NCBI RefSeq assembly: GCF_000423585.1 | Contig: NZ_AUIG01000024.1 | Span: 1-64,000, forward strand | Length of the DNA: 64,000 nucleotides | Source of the DNA: Salinimicrobium xinjiangense DSM 19287 | GTDB taxonomy: Bacteria; Bacteroidota; Bacteroidia; Flavobacteriales; Flavobacteriaceae | Reading direction: 5' to 3' | In this document: positions 30,276 to 39,798 of the stretch, piece by piece | How the letters are laid out: each line of letters starts with the position of its first letter | How positions within the stretch are numbered: position 1 is the stretch's first letter | Made by a program: the position numbers and the translations under genes | Notes under the pieces: model-generated | Told to the model about the DNA's origin: nothing | Databases searched by the model: none | What the model saw: the letters and a program-made list of their open reading frames with translations, nothing else

Positions 30276-32279
30276 CTATTTATAGCTTCTCGTTTTAACT
30301 TCAATATTTTCGTAAACCAGGTCTTCCTTATGCAACACTGCATCTGCAGGTTCGCCGGTGTATTCCCAGGCGGCTACATACATAAAGTTCTCGTCGTCAC
30401 GAAGGGCTTCCCCTTCTTCAGTTTGATGTTCTTCTCTGAAATGTCCTCCACAGGATTCTTCCCGGTGAAGAGCATCCTTAGCGAACAATTCTCCAAGTTC
30501 AAGAAAATCTGCTACACGACCTGCCTTTTCAAGTTCGGGATTCATTCCATCAATAATTCCCGGAACACGAACATCTTTCCAGAATTCTTCTCTCAAAGCT
30601 TTAATTTCTGAAATAGCTTCCTTCAATCCAGTTGCGTTTCTTGACATTCCTACTTTATCCCACATGATCTTTCCTAGACGCTTGTGGAAGTAGTCTACAG
30701 ACTTGGTGCCTTTTGTGTTGATAAAACGCTCCATTTGTCCACGGATGTTCTTTTCGGCCTCCTCGAATTCGGGAAGATCTGTTGAAATTGGTCCGGTTCT
30801 AATGTCGTTTGCCAAATAATCTCCCATAGTATATGGAAGTACAAAATATCCATCGGCCAGTCCCTGCATCAAAGCTGAAGCTCCCAACCGGTTCGCTCCG
30901 TGATCTGAGAAGTTGGCCTCCCCGGCAGCATAAAGGCCGGGTACGGTTGTCTGAAGATTATAATCTACCCAAAGACCTCCCATGGTATAATGAACTGCGG
31001 GATAGATCTTCATTGGAGTCTTGTAAGGATTTTCATCCACGATCTTCTCATACATCTGGAAAAGGTTTCCATATTTAGCCTCTACAACGGCTACTCCAAG
31101 TTCTCTTATTTGCTCTTCGGAAGCATTTTCTATTTTTTGTGTGGAAACGGCTTCCCTTCCGTAGCGCATAAATGCGTCGCTAAAGTCAAGATATACAGCC
31201 TCTCCCGTTTTATTTACTCCGAAACCGGCATCACAACGTTCCTTGGCAGCTCTTGAAGCCACGTCACGTGGCACCAGGTTACCAAAAGCCGGATAACGTC
31301 TTTCTAGATAATAATCTCTGTCTTCTTCAGCCAGTTCGGTTGGTTTCAGTCTACCTTCACGGATTGCCTTGGCATCCTCCAGTTTCTTCGGAACCCAGAT
31401 ACGTCCGTCATTCCGCAGGGATTCTGACATAAGCGTTAACTTGGACTGATGCTCTCCTGAAACCGGAATACAAGTCGGGTGAATTTGTGTGAAGCAGGGA
31501 TTAGCGAAAAATGCTCCTTTCTTGTGCACTTTCCAGGCTGCAGTCACATTACTTCCCATTGCATTGGTAGAAAGGAAAAAAACATTCCCATATCCACCCG
31601 AAGCTATAACTACAGCATGAGCACTGTGCCTTTCGATCTCACCGGTAACAAGGTTACGGGCAATGATACCCCTGGCCTTACCATCGACAAGTACCACGTC
31701 AAGCATTTCATGACGGGTGTAGGATTTTATTTTTCCGCGGTTGATCTGCCTGTTCATGGCAGAATAACAACCTAAGAGCAATTGCTGACCCGTCTGACCT
31801 TTAGCGTAGAAGGTCCTTGAAACGAGCACCCCTCCAAAAGAGCGGTTGTCAAGGAGTCCGCCGTATTCTCTGGCGAAAGGCACTCCCTGTGCAACACATT
31901 GATCAATGATGTTTCCGGAAACTTCTGCAAGACGGTAAACATTCGCTTCCCGGGCACGATAGTCACCTCCTTTTACTGTATCGTAAAAAAGTCGGTAATC
32001 TGAATCTCCGTCTCCCTGATAATTCTTAGCTGCGTTGATCCCACCCTGTGCGGCAATGGAGTGCGCTCTTCTCGGCGAATCCTGGTAGCAGAAAGTTTTT
32101 ACGTTATATCCCAGTTCTGCCAGAGTAGCGGCAGCACTTCCACCTGCCAGTCCTGTTCCAACGATTATAACATCAATGTTTCGTTTATTGGCAGGATTGA
32201 CGAGGTTGATCTCATTTTTATGGCTAACCCACTTTTCGGCCAACGGCCCCTGTGGTACTTTTGAATCTAATACTCCCAT
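30276..32279 (-). CDS. sdhA: Succinate dehydrogenase/fumarate reductase flavoprotein subunit
   Basis: Catalytic subunit of complex II, interconverting succinate and fumarate. The FAD-binding [20 protein letters not shown] is near residue 38. The covalent-FAD His lies in the [14 protein letters not shown] segment. The substrate-site region is [14 protein letters not shown], with a late [18 protein letters not shown] helical domain. The 667-residue length fits the Bacteroidota B-type enzyme. It is 3 bp after sdhC and followed by the intercistronic repeat and sdhB. Confidence 0.97.
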   Translation of the reverse strand: MGVLDSKVPQGPLAEKWVSHKNEINLVNPANKRNIDVIIVGTGLAGGSAAATLAELGYNVKTFCYQDSPRRAHSIAAQGGINAAKNYQGDGDSDYRLFYDTVKGGDYRAREANVYRLAEVSGNIIDQCVAQGVPFAREYGGLLDNRSFGGVLVSRTFYAKGQTGQQLLLGCYSAMNRQINRGKIKSYTRHEMLDVVLVDGKARGIIARNLVTGEIERHSAHAVVIASGGYGNVFFLSTNAMGSNVTAAWKVHKKGAFFANPCFTQIHPTCIPVSGEHQSKLTLMSESLRNDGRIWVPKKLEDAKAIREGRLKPTELAEEDRDYYLERRYPAFGNLVPRDVASRAAKERCDAGFGVNKTGEAVYLDFSDAFMRYGREAVSTQKIENASEEQIRELGVAVVEAKYGNLFQMYEKIVDENPYKTPMKIYPAVHYTMGGLWVDYNLQTTVPGLYAAGEANFSDHGANRLGASALMQGLADGYFVLPYTMGDYLANDIRTGPISTDLPEFEEAEKNIRGQMERFINTKGTKSVDYFHKRLGKIMWDKVGMSRNATGLKEAISEIKALREEFWKDVRVPGIIDGMNPELEKAGRVADFLELGELFAKDALHREESCGGHFREEHQTEEGEALRDDENFMYVAAWEYTGEPADAVLHKEDLVYENIEVKTRSYK

Positions 32280-32282
32280 AGC

Positions 32283-32996
32283 TTAAATTTTTTCCAGTAC
32301 AAAATAGATGTAAAACGGAATGATGGCAAACAATAGCGGAACAATAATAGCAAAGCCCACCCCCACCCTTCTTACGAAAGTATTGTATTTAGGATGGTTG
32401 ATCCCAAGAGACTGAAAACCGCTTCCAAAGCCGTGGTACAGGTGGAAACCGATAGCGATCATCGCGATCAGGTAAATAATTGCCCAGATAAGACCCATTT
32501 CAGCATCCTGAAAAGTTCTTATGGTTAGTGTGTAAAGATCTTTAACCGTTTCTCCGTTTGCCGTTTGATATACGGTATCGTCAAGACCTCCAAATTTCAT
32601 TTGCCCCCAGAAGTTGATCAGGTGGATGATAATAAAGGCAAGGATCACCGTTCCCAAAATACCCATGTTACGTGAAGACCATTTTGAGTTGGTGGAAGGT
32701 TTGAAACTCACATATCCCTCAGGTCTCGCCTTTCTGTTATTAACGGTGAGGATAATTCCATCAATAACATGAAAAAGTATACTTGCAAAAGTAACTATAG
32801 ACAACACTCGAACAATGGGATTCGTGGTCATGAAAAGAGCATATTCATTGAACTGGTCCCTCGCCCCCTCTCCGGCAGCCAAGAGTTGCAGGTTTCCTGC
32901 AAGATGGCCAACCAGAAATAAACATAGAAACAGGCCGGTGAAAGCCATCCAGTACTTTTTCGCAAGCGATGACTTTAATAGCGCAGATTTTGCCAT
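32283..32996 (-). CDS. sdhC: Succinate dehydrogenase cytochrome b subunit
   Basis: Di-heme b558-type membrane anchor of complex II that passes electrons to menaquinone. The start chosen gives MAKSALLKSSLAKKYWMAFTG. A longer reading to 33029 adds MFHFIKTIINF. Five hydrophobic segments are visible, with candidate heme His residues in VGHLAGN, ILFHVIDG, FIIIHLINFWG and FHLYHGFGSGF. First gene of the operon, behind a near-consensus Bacteroidota promoter. Confidence 0.93.
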   Translation of the reverse strand: MAKSALLKSSLAKKYWMAFTGLFLCLFLVGHLAGNLQLLAAGEGARDQFNEYALFMTTNPIVRVLSIVTFASILFHVIDGIILTVNNRKARPEGYVSFKPSTNSKWSSRNMGILGTVILAFIIIHLINFWGQMKFGGLDDTVYQTANGETVKDLYTLTIRTFQDAEMGLIWAIIYLIAMIAIGFHLYHGFGSGFQSLGINHPKYNTFVRRVGVGFAIIVPLLFAIIPFYIYFVLEKI

Positions 32997-33026
32997 AAAA
33001 TTTATGATTGTTTTAATAAAGTGAAA

Positions 33027-33057
33027 CAAAAATACGCCCTTTCACTTCATTAGCAAA
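33027..33057 (-). promoter_or_regulatory. sdhCAB promoter
   Basis: Read leftward, TTTG (33054-33057) is followed after exactly 19 bp by TATTTTTG (33027-33034). This is a full match to the Bacteroidota consensus TTTG-N19-TAnnTTTG, about 30 bp upstream of the sdhC start. Confidence 0.7.
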
Positions 33058-33259
33058 CATTCCTTCTTATTTAGTCATTATTTAGAATAAGTATAAAGAA
33101 GACTCAAAAGGCTCTTATTTAGAAGGATGAGAAGAGATTTTCTGTCTGTTCCGGAGAAAAACGAAAACGTTTTTTTTAGTCTATCGGTAGCTTCCTCAAT
33201 TTTTATTTAAACCGGCTATGCTTCCGGTCTTTTTCCAAGGCTTCTCGGGTTTAATTTTT

Positions 33260-33267
33260 TAAATTTG
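33260..33267 (+). promoter_or_regulatory. Putative pepP promoter (-7 element)
   Basis: TAAATTTG matches TAnnTTTG 22 bp upstream of the aminopeptidase start. The -33 region is weak. Nothing else was seen in the rest of the 260-bp divergent gap. Confidence 0.45.
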
Positions 33268-33289
33268 TGGCACACACTAAAAAATTCCC

Positions 33290-34582
33290 ATGAAATATCA
33301 TCAAATAGACAGCAATCTGTTCATCAAAAACCGCAAGAATTTTACCCAGGAAATGCAGCCTAATAGCCTGGCTGTTTTTAATTCCAATGACATTTATCCC
33401 ATTGGAGCAGATAGTACAATGCCTTTCCAACAAGCCAGAGATCTTTTTTATCTAAGCGGTGTGGATCAGGATAAAAGTATTCTGGTACTTTTCCCCGATG
33501 CTCCTTCAGAAAAGCACAGAGAGATGCTTTTCCTTACTGAAACCAATGATCATATCGCAGTTTGGGAAGGTGAAAAACTCACCAAAGAAAAAGCCCTGGA
33601 AGTATCGGGTATCAAAAATGTGTTTTGGCCAAAGGATTTCGAAAAAGTATTCTTTGAAGTTATGACCCAATGCGATACAGTTTACTTCAATACTAATGAA
33701 CACTACAGGGCAAACGTGGAGACCGAAACCAGGGAAGCCAGATTCATTAAGTGGTGCAAAGAACAATTTCCGGCTCATCGCGTGGCAAAAAGTAATCCCA
33801 TCCTTCAACGTCTGCGTTCAGTAAAAGATCCTATCGAACTTGATTTGATGCAGACTGCCTGTGATATTACGGAAAAAGCCTTCCGAAGAGTATTAAAATT
33901 TGTAAAGCCCGGAGTTTGGGAATATGAAATTGAAGCAGAATACTGGCATGAAATGATAAGGAACCGCTCCAAAGGTTTCGCATACACTCCTATTATCGCA
34001 AGCGGGAACAATGCTAACGTGCTCCACTATATTGAGAACAATCAGCAGTGTAAGGAAGGGGAACTCATTTTACTGGACACCGGTGCCGAATACGCGAACT
34101 ACGCCAGCGATCTTTCCCGGACAATTCCTGTTTCCGGAAAATATACAAAACGCCAGAAGGATGTTTACAACGCCGTGAACAGAGTTAAGAATGACGCCAC
34201 AAAAATGCTTGTTCCCGGTGCCGATTGGGCTGAATATCACAAGGAAGTAGGAAAGCTAATGACTTCAGAATTGCTTGGCCTCGGACTTCTGGACAAAGCT
34301 GATGTACAGAATGAGGATCCGGAATGGCCGGCATACAAAAAATACTTCATGCATGGGACTTCCCACAATATAGGATTGGATACTCATGATTACGGTTTGT
34401 TATATGAACCCATGAAGGCAAATATGGTCTTTACTGTAGAACCCGGAATTTATCTTCCCGATGAAGGCTTTGGAATACGTCTTGAAGACGACGTGGTGAT
34501 ACAGGAAAAAGGAGAACCATTCAACCTTATGCGCAACATTCCTATAGAAGTTGAAGAGATCGAAGAGATCATGAACTCATAG
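33290..34582 (+). CDS. pepP: Xaa-Pro aminopeptidase (M24B, aminopeptidase P)
   Basis: Removes N-terminal residues before proline. The N-terminal creatinase-like domain (about 1-165) precedes the pita-bread domain. The dinuclear metal ligands are present: Asp in LLDTGAEY, Asp in YASDLSRT, His in HGTSHNIG, Glu in TVEPGIY and Glu in IRLEDDVV. The 430-residue length matches bacterial PepP. A GTTTAAGG repeat begins directly after its stop codon. Confidence 0.94.
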   Translation: MKYHQIDSNLFIKNRKNFTQEMQPNSLAVFNSNDIYPIGADSTMPFQQARDLFYLSGVDQDKSILVLFPDAPSEKHREMLFLTETNDHIAVWEGEKLTKEKALEVSGIKNVFWPKDFEKVFFEVMTQCDTVYFNTNEHYRANVETETREARFIKWCKEQFPAHRVAKSNPILQRLRSVKDPIELDLMQTACDITEKAFRRVLKFVKPGVWEYEIEAEYWHEMIRNRSKGFAYTPIIASGNNANVLHYIENNQQCKEGELILLDTGAEYANYASDLSRTIPVSGKYTKRQKDVYNAVNRVKNDATKMLVPGADWAEYHKEVGKLMTSELLGLGLLDKADVQNEDPEWPAYKKYFMHGTSHNIGLDTHDYGLLYEPMKANMVFTVEPGIYLPDEGFGIRLEDDVVIQEKGEPFNLMRNIPIEVEEIEEIMNS

Positions 34583-34612
34583 TTCAAGGTTTAAAGTTTA
34601 AGGTTTAAGGTT
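34583..34612 (+). repeat. Solo GTTTAAGG repeat after pepP
   Basis: A 30-nt tandem-like element with core GTTTAAAGTTTAAGGTTTAA begins at the base after the pepP stop. It matches the copy upstream of the IVP gene (37447-37476) at 29 of 30 positions, but no gene is attached here. Confidence 0.75.
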
Positions 34613-34621
34613 TTTTCAGCA

Positions 34622-34652
34622 ACCCGTAACTCGTAACTCGTAACCCGCAACA
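34622..34652 (+). repeat. CGTAAC tandem repeat
   Basis: Variants of CCCGTAACTCGTAACTCGTAAC lie between the GTTTAAGG element and the start of the hydrolase gene. It is a short intergenic tandem array, not a coding extension. Confidence 0.55.
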
Positions 34653-34667
34653 TTAAAAGACAACAAT

Positions 34668-35441
34668 ATGATTCTAAACTTCCGCGGAGCAGACATTCAC
34701 TACTCAGTCGTAGGCGAAGGAGATGCGACTGTGTTGTTGCACGGATTTTTAGAGTCCTCGGAGATCTGGGAAGAATTTCTTCCGCAGTTTTCGAAATATG
34801 GCAAGGTTATCACAATCGACCTGCCGGGGCATGGCAGGTCGGGTTGTATTGAGAAGGTACACAGCATGGAACTCATGGCGGGTGCAGTTCATGAAGTGCT
34901 CAAAACCTTAGGTGTCAAAAAGGCCAATTTTATAGGTCATTCCATGGGAGGATATGTGAGTCTCGCTTTTCTCGAAGAACATCCTGAAATGATGAAGGAC
35001 CTCATGTTACTTAATTCTACTTCTCAGGCAGATTCCGAAGAGAAAAAAGAGATCCGCGACAGATCGGTGGAACTGGTGCAGAAAAATAAACGAGCCTACA
35101 TAAGTATGGCTATTAATAATCTGCTATCTCCGAATAATACTGAAAGGTTTTCTGAAGAAATTGAAGAGCTGAAAAAAAGAGCAATGAAATTTCCCACCAA
35201 AGGAATCAGCGCCGCTCTAAAAGGTATGAAAATTCGTACAAATCGGACAGATGTGCTCAGCAGCTTTTCCGGAAATAAGATCATTGTAGCAGGAAGAGAA
35301 GATCCACTGGTCAACTTAAAAGACCTTAGCAACTTAGCAAACCGCTCCGGCTGTACTTTCATCACATTTTCAGGCGGACATCTTTCCTACATAGAAAATA
35401 AAAGAAAATTTATAGAATTGTGTATTTCATCGAAAAAATGA
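34668..35441 (+). CDS. Alpha/beta hydrolase
   Basis: A 257-residue serine hydrolase of the MhpC/BioH-like superfamily. The oxyanion loop is LLHGFLESSEIW (about 23-34). The nucleophile Ser is in GHSMGGYV (about residue 90). An acid candidate lies in AGREDPLVNL, and the catalytic His in FSGGHLSYIE near the C-terminus, so the triad looks intact. A lid of helices spans 130-180. No signal peptide: cytoplasmic. Substrate unknown. Confidence 0.85.
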   Translation: MILNFRGADIHYSVVGEGDATVLLHGFLESSEIWEEFLPQFSKYGKVITIDLPGHGRSGCIEKVHSMELMAGAVHEVLKTLGVKKANFIGHSMGGYVSLAFLEEHPEMMKDLMLLNSTSQADSEEKKEIRDRSVELVQKNKRAYISMAINNLLSPNNTERFSEEIEELKKRAMKFPTKGISAALKGMKIRTNRTDVLSSFSGNKIIVAGREDPLVNLKDLSNLANRSGCTFITFSGGHLSYIENKRKFIELCISSKK

Positions 35442-35511
35442 TGTTTTTTGTCGATTAATTAAAAAAGTTTATATACTTTCAATTTTAATAACCTACAAAA
35501 CTCTTGTTAAA

Positions 35512-35796
35512 ATGGAAAATAAAAAGCCCCTTTTGTTTTCTCCCGGAGCCTGGATTTGTGCAATAATTGGCCATAGGTTTGAAGTTTCACAAAACATCAC
35601 TCAACACATCAGAGAGTACCGCTGCAGCTGTTGTGGAGAAGAAAGGACAGACACTGCCCAGGGATTTATGGAAAAACTTACCCCCAAGTTTAGAGAAACC
35701 AACGAGTTTTTATCTAATTATTACAAAAGAAGATGTTCCAGAAAGATGTTTAAAAAAGCAGAGATTTCAAACAACATCCTTTCTGAGGCTTCTTAA
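35512..35796 (+). CDS. Small putative zinc-ribbon protein
   Basis: A 94-residue protein with WICAIIGHRFEVSQNI followed by YRCSCCGEER. The layout C-x4-GH-x13-C-x-CC is like the short DUF1660-type or zinc-ribbon proteins, with Cys and His available for one metal. The C-terminal half is basic and helical. No signal peptide. The last 4 bp overlap the converging thiL gene. The family call is tentative. Confidence 0.55.
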   Translation: MENKKPLLFSPGAWICAIIGHRFEVSQNITQHIREYRCSCCGEERTDTAQGFMEKLTPKFRETNEFLSNYYKRRCSRKMFKKAEISNNILSEAS

Positions 35797-36845
35797 TCTT
35801 CTTTCTTCATCGCATTCCAGCCTCTCGCTATCAGCGGAATCTTTTGATTGGCCCGGGTGATCAAATGCATACCTTCGGCTTCCTCTGTCATGTGTCCTAT
35901 TACGGTAAAGTTAGGATTAGCTTTTATCTTGTCATAGTCCTGTTGATCTATAGTAAACAACAACTCATAATCTTCGCCACCACTCAAGGCAATTGTTGTG
36001 CTGTCGAGCTGAAACTCCTCACATACCGAAATTACAGAAGGATCCAGCGGAATTTTTTCCTCAAAAAGGTTCACTCCGGTTTTCGAGTTTTTGCACAGAT
36101 GAATTGTTTCTGAAGATAAACCGTCACTAATATCGATCATGGAAGTCGGCTTTAACTCCAAAGCTTTAAACAATGGTGGAATATCCTGCCGGGCTTCAGG
36201 TTTAAGCTGCCGCTCTATCAGGTAAGTATAAGGATCAAGATCTGGTTGAGATTTAGGGTTTACTTTAAATACCTGCTTTTCCCTTTCAAGGATCTGCAAT
36301 CCCATATAAGCGGCACCCAGATCCCCGGTCACAACGAGAAGATCATTAGCTTTTGCCCCGTTTCTGTAAACAATTTCTTCTTCTTTTGCCGCCCCAAGAG
36401 CGGTAATACTAAGGATCATTCCCGAAGTGGAGGAAGAAGTATCCCCTCCTACCACGTCAACTTTATACAATTTTGCGGCAAGTTCAATACCCGCATAAAG
36501 CTCTTCCAAAGCTTCTACCGGAAACCTGTTGGAAACTGCGATAGACACAGTGATCTGCCGGGGAGTAGCGTTCATGGCATATATATCTGAAAGATTAACC
36601 ATCACCGCTTTATATCCCAGATGTTTAAGAGGCATATAGGAAAGGTCGAAATGCACCCCTTCCACCAGCAGGTCGGTAGTTACGACCACCTTTTGATCTT
36701 TAAAATCAAGTACCGCGGCATCATCACCTATTCCTTTCAGGGTATGCTCCGGAGTAATTCTGAAGTTTGCTGTTAAATGGTCAATAAGCCCGAATTCACC
36801 ATATTCTGAAAGGTCTGTCCTGCTTTCCCGACTGTTTTCAAACAT
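35793..36845 (-). CDS. thiL: Thiamine-monophosphate kinase
   Basis: Phosphorylates thiamine monophosphate to the active cofactor. The start is set at the ATG giving MFENSRESRTDLSEYGEFGLI. Conserved sites: GIGDDAAVL (metal/ATP), TTDLLVEGVHFDL, NLSDIYAMNATPR, VVGGDTSSS and MIDISDGLSSE, with GGEDYELLF late. The 350-residue length is normal. No TPP riboswitch-like element is visible upstream. Confidence 0.95.
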   Translation of the reverse strand: MFENSRESRTDLSEYGEFGLIDHLTANFRITPEHTLKGIGDDAAVLDFKDQKVVVTTDLLVEGVHFDLSYMPLKHLGYKAVMVNLSDIYAMNATPRQITVSIAVSNRFPVEALEELYAGIELAAKLYKVDVVGGDTSSSTSGMILSITALGAAKEEEIVYRNGAKANDLLVVTGDLGAAYMGLQILEREKQVFKVNPKSQPDLDPYTYLIERQLKPEARQDIPPLFKALELKPTSMIDISDGLSSETIHLCKNSKTGVNLFEEKIPLDPSVISVCEEFQLDSTTIALSGGEDYELLFTIDQQDYDKIKANPNFTVIGHMTEEAEGMHLITRANQKIPLIARGWNAMKKED

Positions 36846-37047
36846 AATACTGTGCAATATTTTGTGCAAAATTAAGGCTTATATTTTCATTTCAGGAAAG
36901 ATCGGGAGAAAATACCCTTTTTAGGACATGACTTAAAACAGCATAACACTTCCGCCTGATTGCCAGTAAGTTAATCCTTAAAAGCCCGTCATTAGAAGGA
37001 TCTCGAGGAATAGCTCAAACCAATGCTGTGATTCTTTTTTCTAATGA

Positions 37048-37086
37048 GTTTTACCATGGTAAAACCTATTGTTTGTATTATATTTG
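37048..37086 (+). promoter_or_regulatory. suf operon promoter with 18-bp palindromic operator
   Basis: GTTTTACCATGGTAAAAC (37048-37065) is a perfect 18-bp palindrome. It is followed 13 bp later by TATATTTG (37079-37086), a TAnnTTTG -7 element, 29 bp before the sufA start. The palindrome covers the place where a -33 element should be, so a bound protein would block or replace it. It does not resemble known IscR, Fur or SufR boxes. Confidence 0.6.
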
Positions 37087-37115
37087 CACTTAATTTAGAA
37101 TTAATCTTTATAAGC

Positions 37116-37445
37116 ATGATCAAGGTAAGTGAAAGCGCTAAACAGAGAATAACTAATCTCATGCAGGAGGATGGTTATGACGCCATGCGCGACTTTGTTC
37201 GGGTAGGAGTGAAGAGCGGCGGTTGCTCGGGCTTGTCATATGAATTGAAATTCGACAAAACCCAGGGTGAAACCGATCGGCTTTTTAAAGATAATGATGT
37301 AAAAATCGTTGTAGACAAAAAAAGCGTGCTCTACCTCGCCGGAACCATACTGGAATATTCCGGAGGTCTTAATGGCAAGGGTTTTGTATTCAATAACCCA
37401 AACGCGAACAGAACCTGTGGGTGTGGAGAATCATTTTCTCTCTAG
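37116..37445 (+). CDS. sufA: A-type iron-sulfur carrier SufA
   Basis: Carries Fe-S clusters from the SufBCD scaffold to target proteins. The start is the ATG giving MIKVSESAKQ. A longer reading from 37044 would begin inside the promoter palindrome. The three ligand cysteines are Cys37 (GGCSGL), Cys101 and Cys103 (TCGCGESF). The 109-residue length is standard. It is first in the suf operon. A GTTTAAGG repeat and the IVP gene separate it from sufB. Confidence 0.95.
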   Translation: MIKVSESAKQRITNLMQEDGYDAMRDFVRVGVKSGGCSGLSYELKFDKTQGETDRLFKDNDVKIVVDKKSVLYLAGTILEYSGGLNGKGFVFNNPNANRTCGCGESFSL

Positions 37446-37476
37446 GTTCAAAGTTTAAAGTTTAAGGTTTAAGGTT
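37446..37476 (+). repeat. GTTTAAGG repeat upstream of the IVP gene
   Basis: GTTCAAAG followed by GTTTAAAG/GTTTAAGG units fills the gap between the sufA stop and the IVP start. It is near-identical to the solo element after pepP (34583-34612) and inverted relative to 37872-37896. Confidence 0.8.
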
Positions 37477-37477
37477 A

Positions 37478-37870
37478 ATGGGGACAGTGAAGAATTTTGA
37501 AGATCTGGAGATCTGGGCGAGCGCTCGTGGGATTTGCAATGATATCTTTCAGATTAAACAAGAAACAGAATTAAAATCTGACTTTAAACTATACAACCAG
37601 TTAAACGGTTCTTCAGGATCTATTATGGATAATATTGCTGAAGGATTTGAACGAAACGGGAACAGAGAATTTATTCAATTTCTGGCAATAGCGAAAGCCT
37701 CTTGTGGGGAAACGAGATCCCAATTATACAGAGCACTCGATAGGAAATACATAAAGCAGGATGAGTTTGTTATTCTTTATGACAAATTAATCCTTTTGAG
37801 CAAGCAGATAAGCTCCTTCATTAATTATCTGCAAAAAAGTGAATTAAAAGGAATAAAGTTTAAAGCTTAA
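37478..37870 (+). CDS. Four-helix-bundle protein (23S rRNA intervening-sequence protein family)
   Basis: A 130-residue all-helical protein of the S23/IVP family (TIGR02436-like): FEDLEIWASARGICNDIF, QLNGSSGSIMDNIAEGFER and SCGETRSQLYRALDRKYI mark the conserved helices. Homologues were first found in 23S rRNA intervening sequences, and the fold is shared with the Avd protein of diversity-generating retroelements. Biochemical role unknown; nucleic-acid binding is likely (inference). Here it sits inside the suf operon, bracketed by inverted GTTTAAGG repeats that start 0-1 nt after stop codons, as if inserted as a unit. Confidence 0.88.
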   Translation: MGTVKNFEDLEIWASARGICNDIFQIKQETELKSDFKLYNQLNGSSGSIMDNIAEGFERNGNREFIQFLAIAKASCGETRSQLYRALDRKYIKQDEFVILYDKLILLSKQISSFINYLQKSELKGIKFKA

Positions 37871-37871
37871 A

Positions 37872-37896
37872 AACCTTCAACTTTAAACCTTAAACC
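37872..37896 (-). repeat. Inverted GTTTAAGG repeat downstream of the IVP gene
   Basis: AACCTTCAACTTTAAACC and following bases are the reverse complement of the upstream element in pattern. It begins one base after the IVP stop and ends 14 bp before sufB. Confidence 0.75.
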
Positions 37897-37910
37897 AGGA
37901 ACATAAGAAG

Positions 37911-39356
37911 ATGGCATATACAGAAGACGATTTAAAGAAAGAGCTCGAGGGCAAGGAGTATAAGTACGGATTTTATACAGATATAGAATCTGATACTTTT
38001 CCTGTTGGGCTTAATGAGGAAATAGTAAGGGCGATCTCTAAGAAGAAGAATGAGCCGGAATGGATGACTAACTGGCGCCTGGAGGCATTTCGTGCATGGC
38101 AGGAAATGATCGAACCAGAATGGGCTAATGTTCACTATGAAAAACCAAATTTTCAGAACATCTCCTATTACTCTGCCCCTTCAAAAAAGCCAAAATATGA
38201 GAGTCTTGATGAAGTAGATCCCGAATTGCTGGATACCTTCAAAAGACTGGGTATATCCCTTGACGAGCAGAAAAAACTGGCAGGAGTTGCGGTAGACGTG
38301 GTAATGGATTCGGTTTCTGTGACCACTACGTTTAAGAAGACTCTGGCCGAAAAAGGAATTATTTTCTGCTCCATGAGCGAGGCCATTCAGGAACATCCCG
38401 AGTTGGTTAAAAAGTATATTGGAAGTGTTGTTCCTCAAAGAGACAACTATTATGCGGCCTTAAATTCGGCAGTATTTAGTGACGGTTCTTTCTGCTATAT
38501 ACCTAAGGGAGTGAGATGCCCTATGGAGCTGTCAACATACTTCAGAATTAATCAGGCGGGAACAGGACAGTTCGAAAGAACCCTTGTTGTAGCCGATGAA
38601 GGTAGTTATGTTAGTTACCTTGAAGGTTGTACCGCACCATCAAGAGACGAGAACCAGTTACATGCTGCTGTCGTCGAATTGATTGCGCTTGACAACGCCG
38701 AAATTAAATATTCTACCGTTCAAAACTGGTATCCGGGTGATAAGCATGGAAAAGGCGGGGTTTACAACTTCGTTACGAAACGCGGAATTTGCCAAAAGAA
38801 TGCGAAGATTAGCTGGACACAGGTAGAAACGGGATCGGCTGTTACCTGGAAGTATCCGAGCTGTATCCTTAAAGGAGATAACTCTGTAGGAGAATTTTAT
38901 TCTATTGCGGTGACCAATGATTATCAGCAGGCAGATACGGGCACTAAGATGATCCATATTGGAAAGAATACAAAAAGTACTATAATTTCAAAAGGGATCT
39001 CTGCCGGTCAAAGTCAGAACAGCTACAGGGGACTGGTCCAGATCAACAGTAAGGCAGAAAACGCAAGAAACTTTTCTCAATGTGATTCCCTGTTGATGGG
39101 CAATAAATGTGGCGCTCATACCTTCCCCTATATAGAAACAAAGAATAAATCGGCTAAAGTGGAGCACGAGGCTACCACCAGTAAAATTGGAGAAGACCAG
39201 ATATTTTACTGCAACCAGCGCGGAATCGATACTGAAAAAGCAATTGCTTTGATCGTGAACGGCTTTAGCAAAGAAGTGCTTAACAAACTGCCTATGGAAT
39301 TTGCAGTTGAAGCTCAGAAACTATTAGAGATATCTCTTGAAGGATCTGTAGGATAA
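37911..39356 (+). CDS. sufB: Fe-S cluster scaffold protein SufB
   Basis: Core of the SufBC2D scaffold where Fe-S clusters are built. The 481 residues show the C-terminal beta-helix with [21 protein letters not shown], the [22 protein letters not shown] region with the conserved Cys, and the [17 protein letters not shown] segment. The [12 protein letters not shown] motif precedes the C-terminal helices. It follows the IVP insert and is 12 bp upstream of a lipoprotein gene. Confidence 0.97.
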   Translation: MAYTEDDLKKELEGKEYKYGFYTDIESDTFPVGLNEEIVRAISKKKNEPEWMTNWRLEAFRAWQEMIEPEWANVHYEKPNFQNISYYSAPSKKPKYESLDEVDPELLDTFKRLGISLDEQKKLAGVAVDVVMDSVSVTTTFKKTLAEKGIIFCSMSEAIQEHPELVKKYIGSVVPQRDNYYAALNSAVFSDGSFCYIPKGVRCPMELSTYFRINQAGTGQFERTLVVADEGSYVSYLEGCTAPSRDENQLHAAVVELIALDNAEIKYSTVQNWYPGDKHGKGGVYNFVTKRGICQKNAKISWTQVETGSAVTWKYPSCILKGDNSVGEFYSIAVTNDYQQADTGTKMIHIGKNTKSTIISKGISAGQSQNSYRGLVQINSKAENARNFSQCDSLLMGNKCGAHTFPYIETKNKSAKVEHEATTSKIGEDQIFYCNQRGIDTEKAIALIVNGFSKEVLNKLPMEFAVEAQKLLEISLEGSVG

Positions 39357-39368
39357 GAACTATAACAA

Positions 39369-39764
39369 ATGATAAGATATATTTTTGCCATACTTACAAT
39401 GCTTGTAATGTTTACAGCCTGTGGAGGAGATTCTGCTTCCGAGGAGGTAGATAGTACTCCCGTTGTTGCAAAGGACAGTATTCCTACTCTGGAAGGAGAA
39501 TTTATTTTTCTCTCTGACGCGGCTGTACTCAAGGGCAAAAATTACATATATGGAGTTCGTATCGACTCCACAAGTAAGAAACTGGCCGATTCTATTGAAC
39601 CCATGAAGCGGGATGAATTCCATATGATCCCGGTAGTGGTAAAAGGAGAGATCATTAAAAATCCCGGTCGCGATGGCTGGGAAGAGTTGGTGATCATCAA
39701 AGAAGTACTGGAGATTTCTCCGGATATCCCCGAAAGATCGGTTCCAAAGGTTACCAAAGACTAA
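39369..39764 (+). CDS. Lipoprotein inside the suf operon
   Basis: A 131-residue protein with signal segment [18 protein letters not shown]; the lipobox is FTAC (Cys18), followed by [11 protein letters not shown]. The mature part is small and beta-rich ([24 protein letters not shown] ... [15 protein letters not shown]), possibly an OB-like barrel. No family recognised. It is in frame with the operon, 12 bp after sufB and 34 bp before sufC, so it is co-expressed with the cytosolic Fe-S machinery although exported. Confidence 0.7.
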   Translation: MIRYIFAILTMLVMFTACGGDSASEEVDSTPVVAKDSIPTLEGEFIFLSDAAVLKGKNYIYGVRIDSTSKKLADSIEPMKRDEFHMIPVVVKGEIIKNPGRDGWEELVIIKEVLEISPDIPERSVPKVTKD

Positions 39765-39798
39765 GATAAACCCTGAAATTTCAGGAAATATTCAAACT

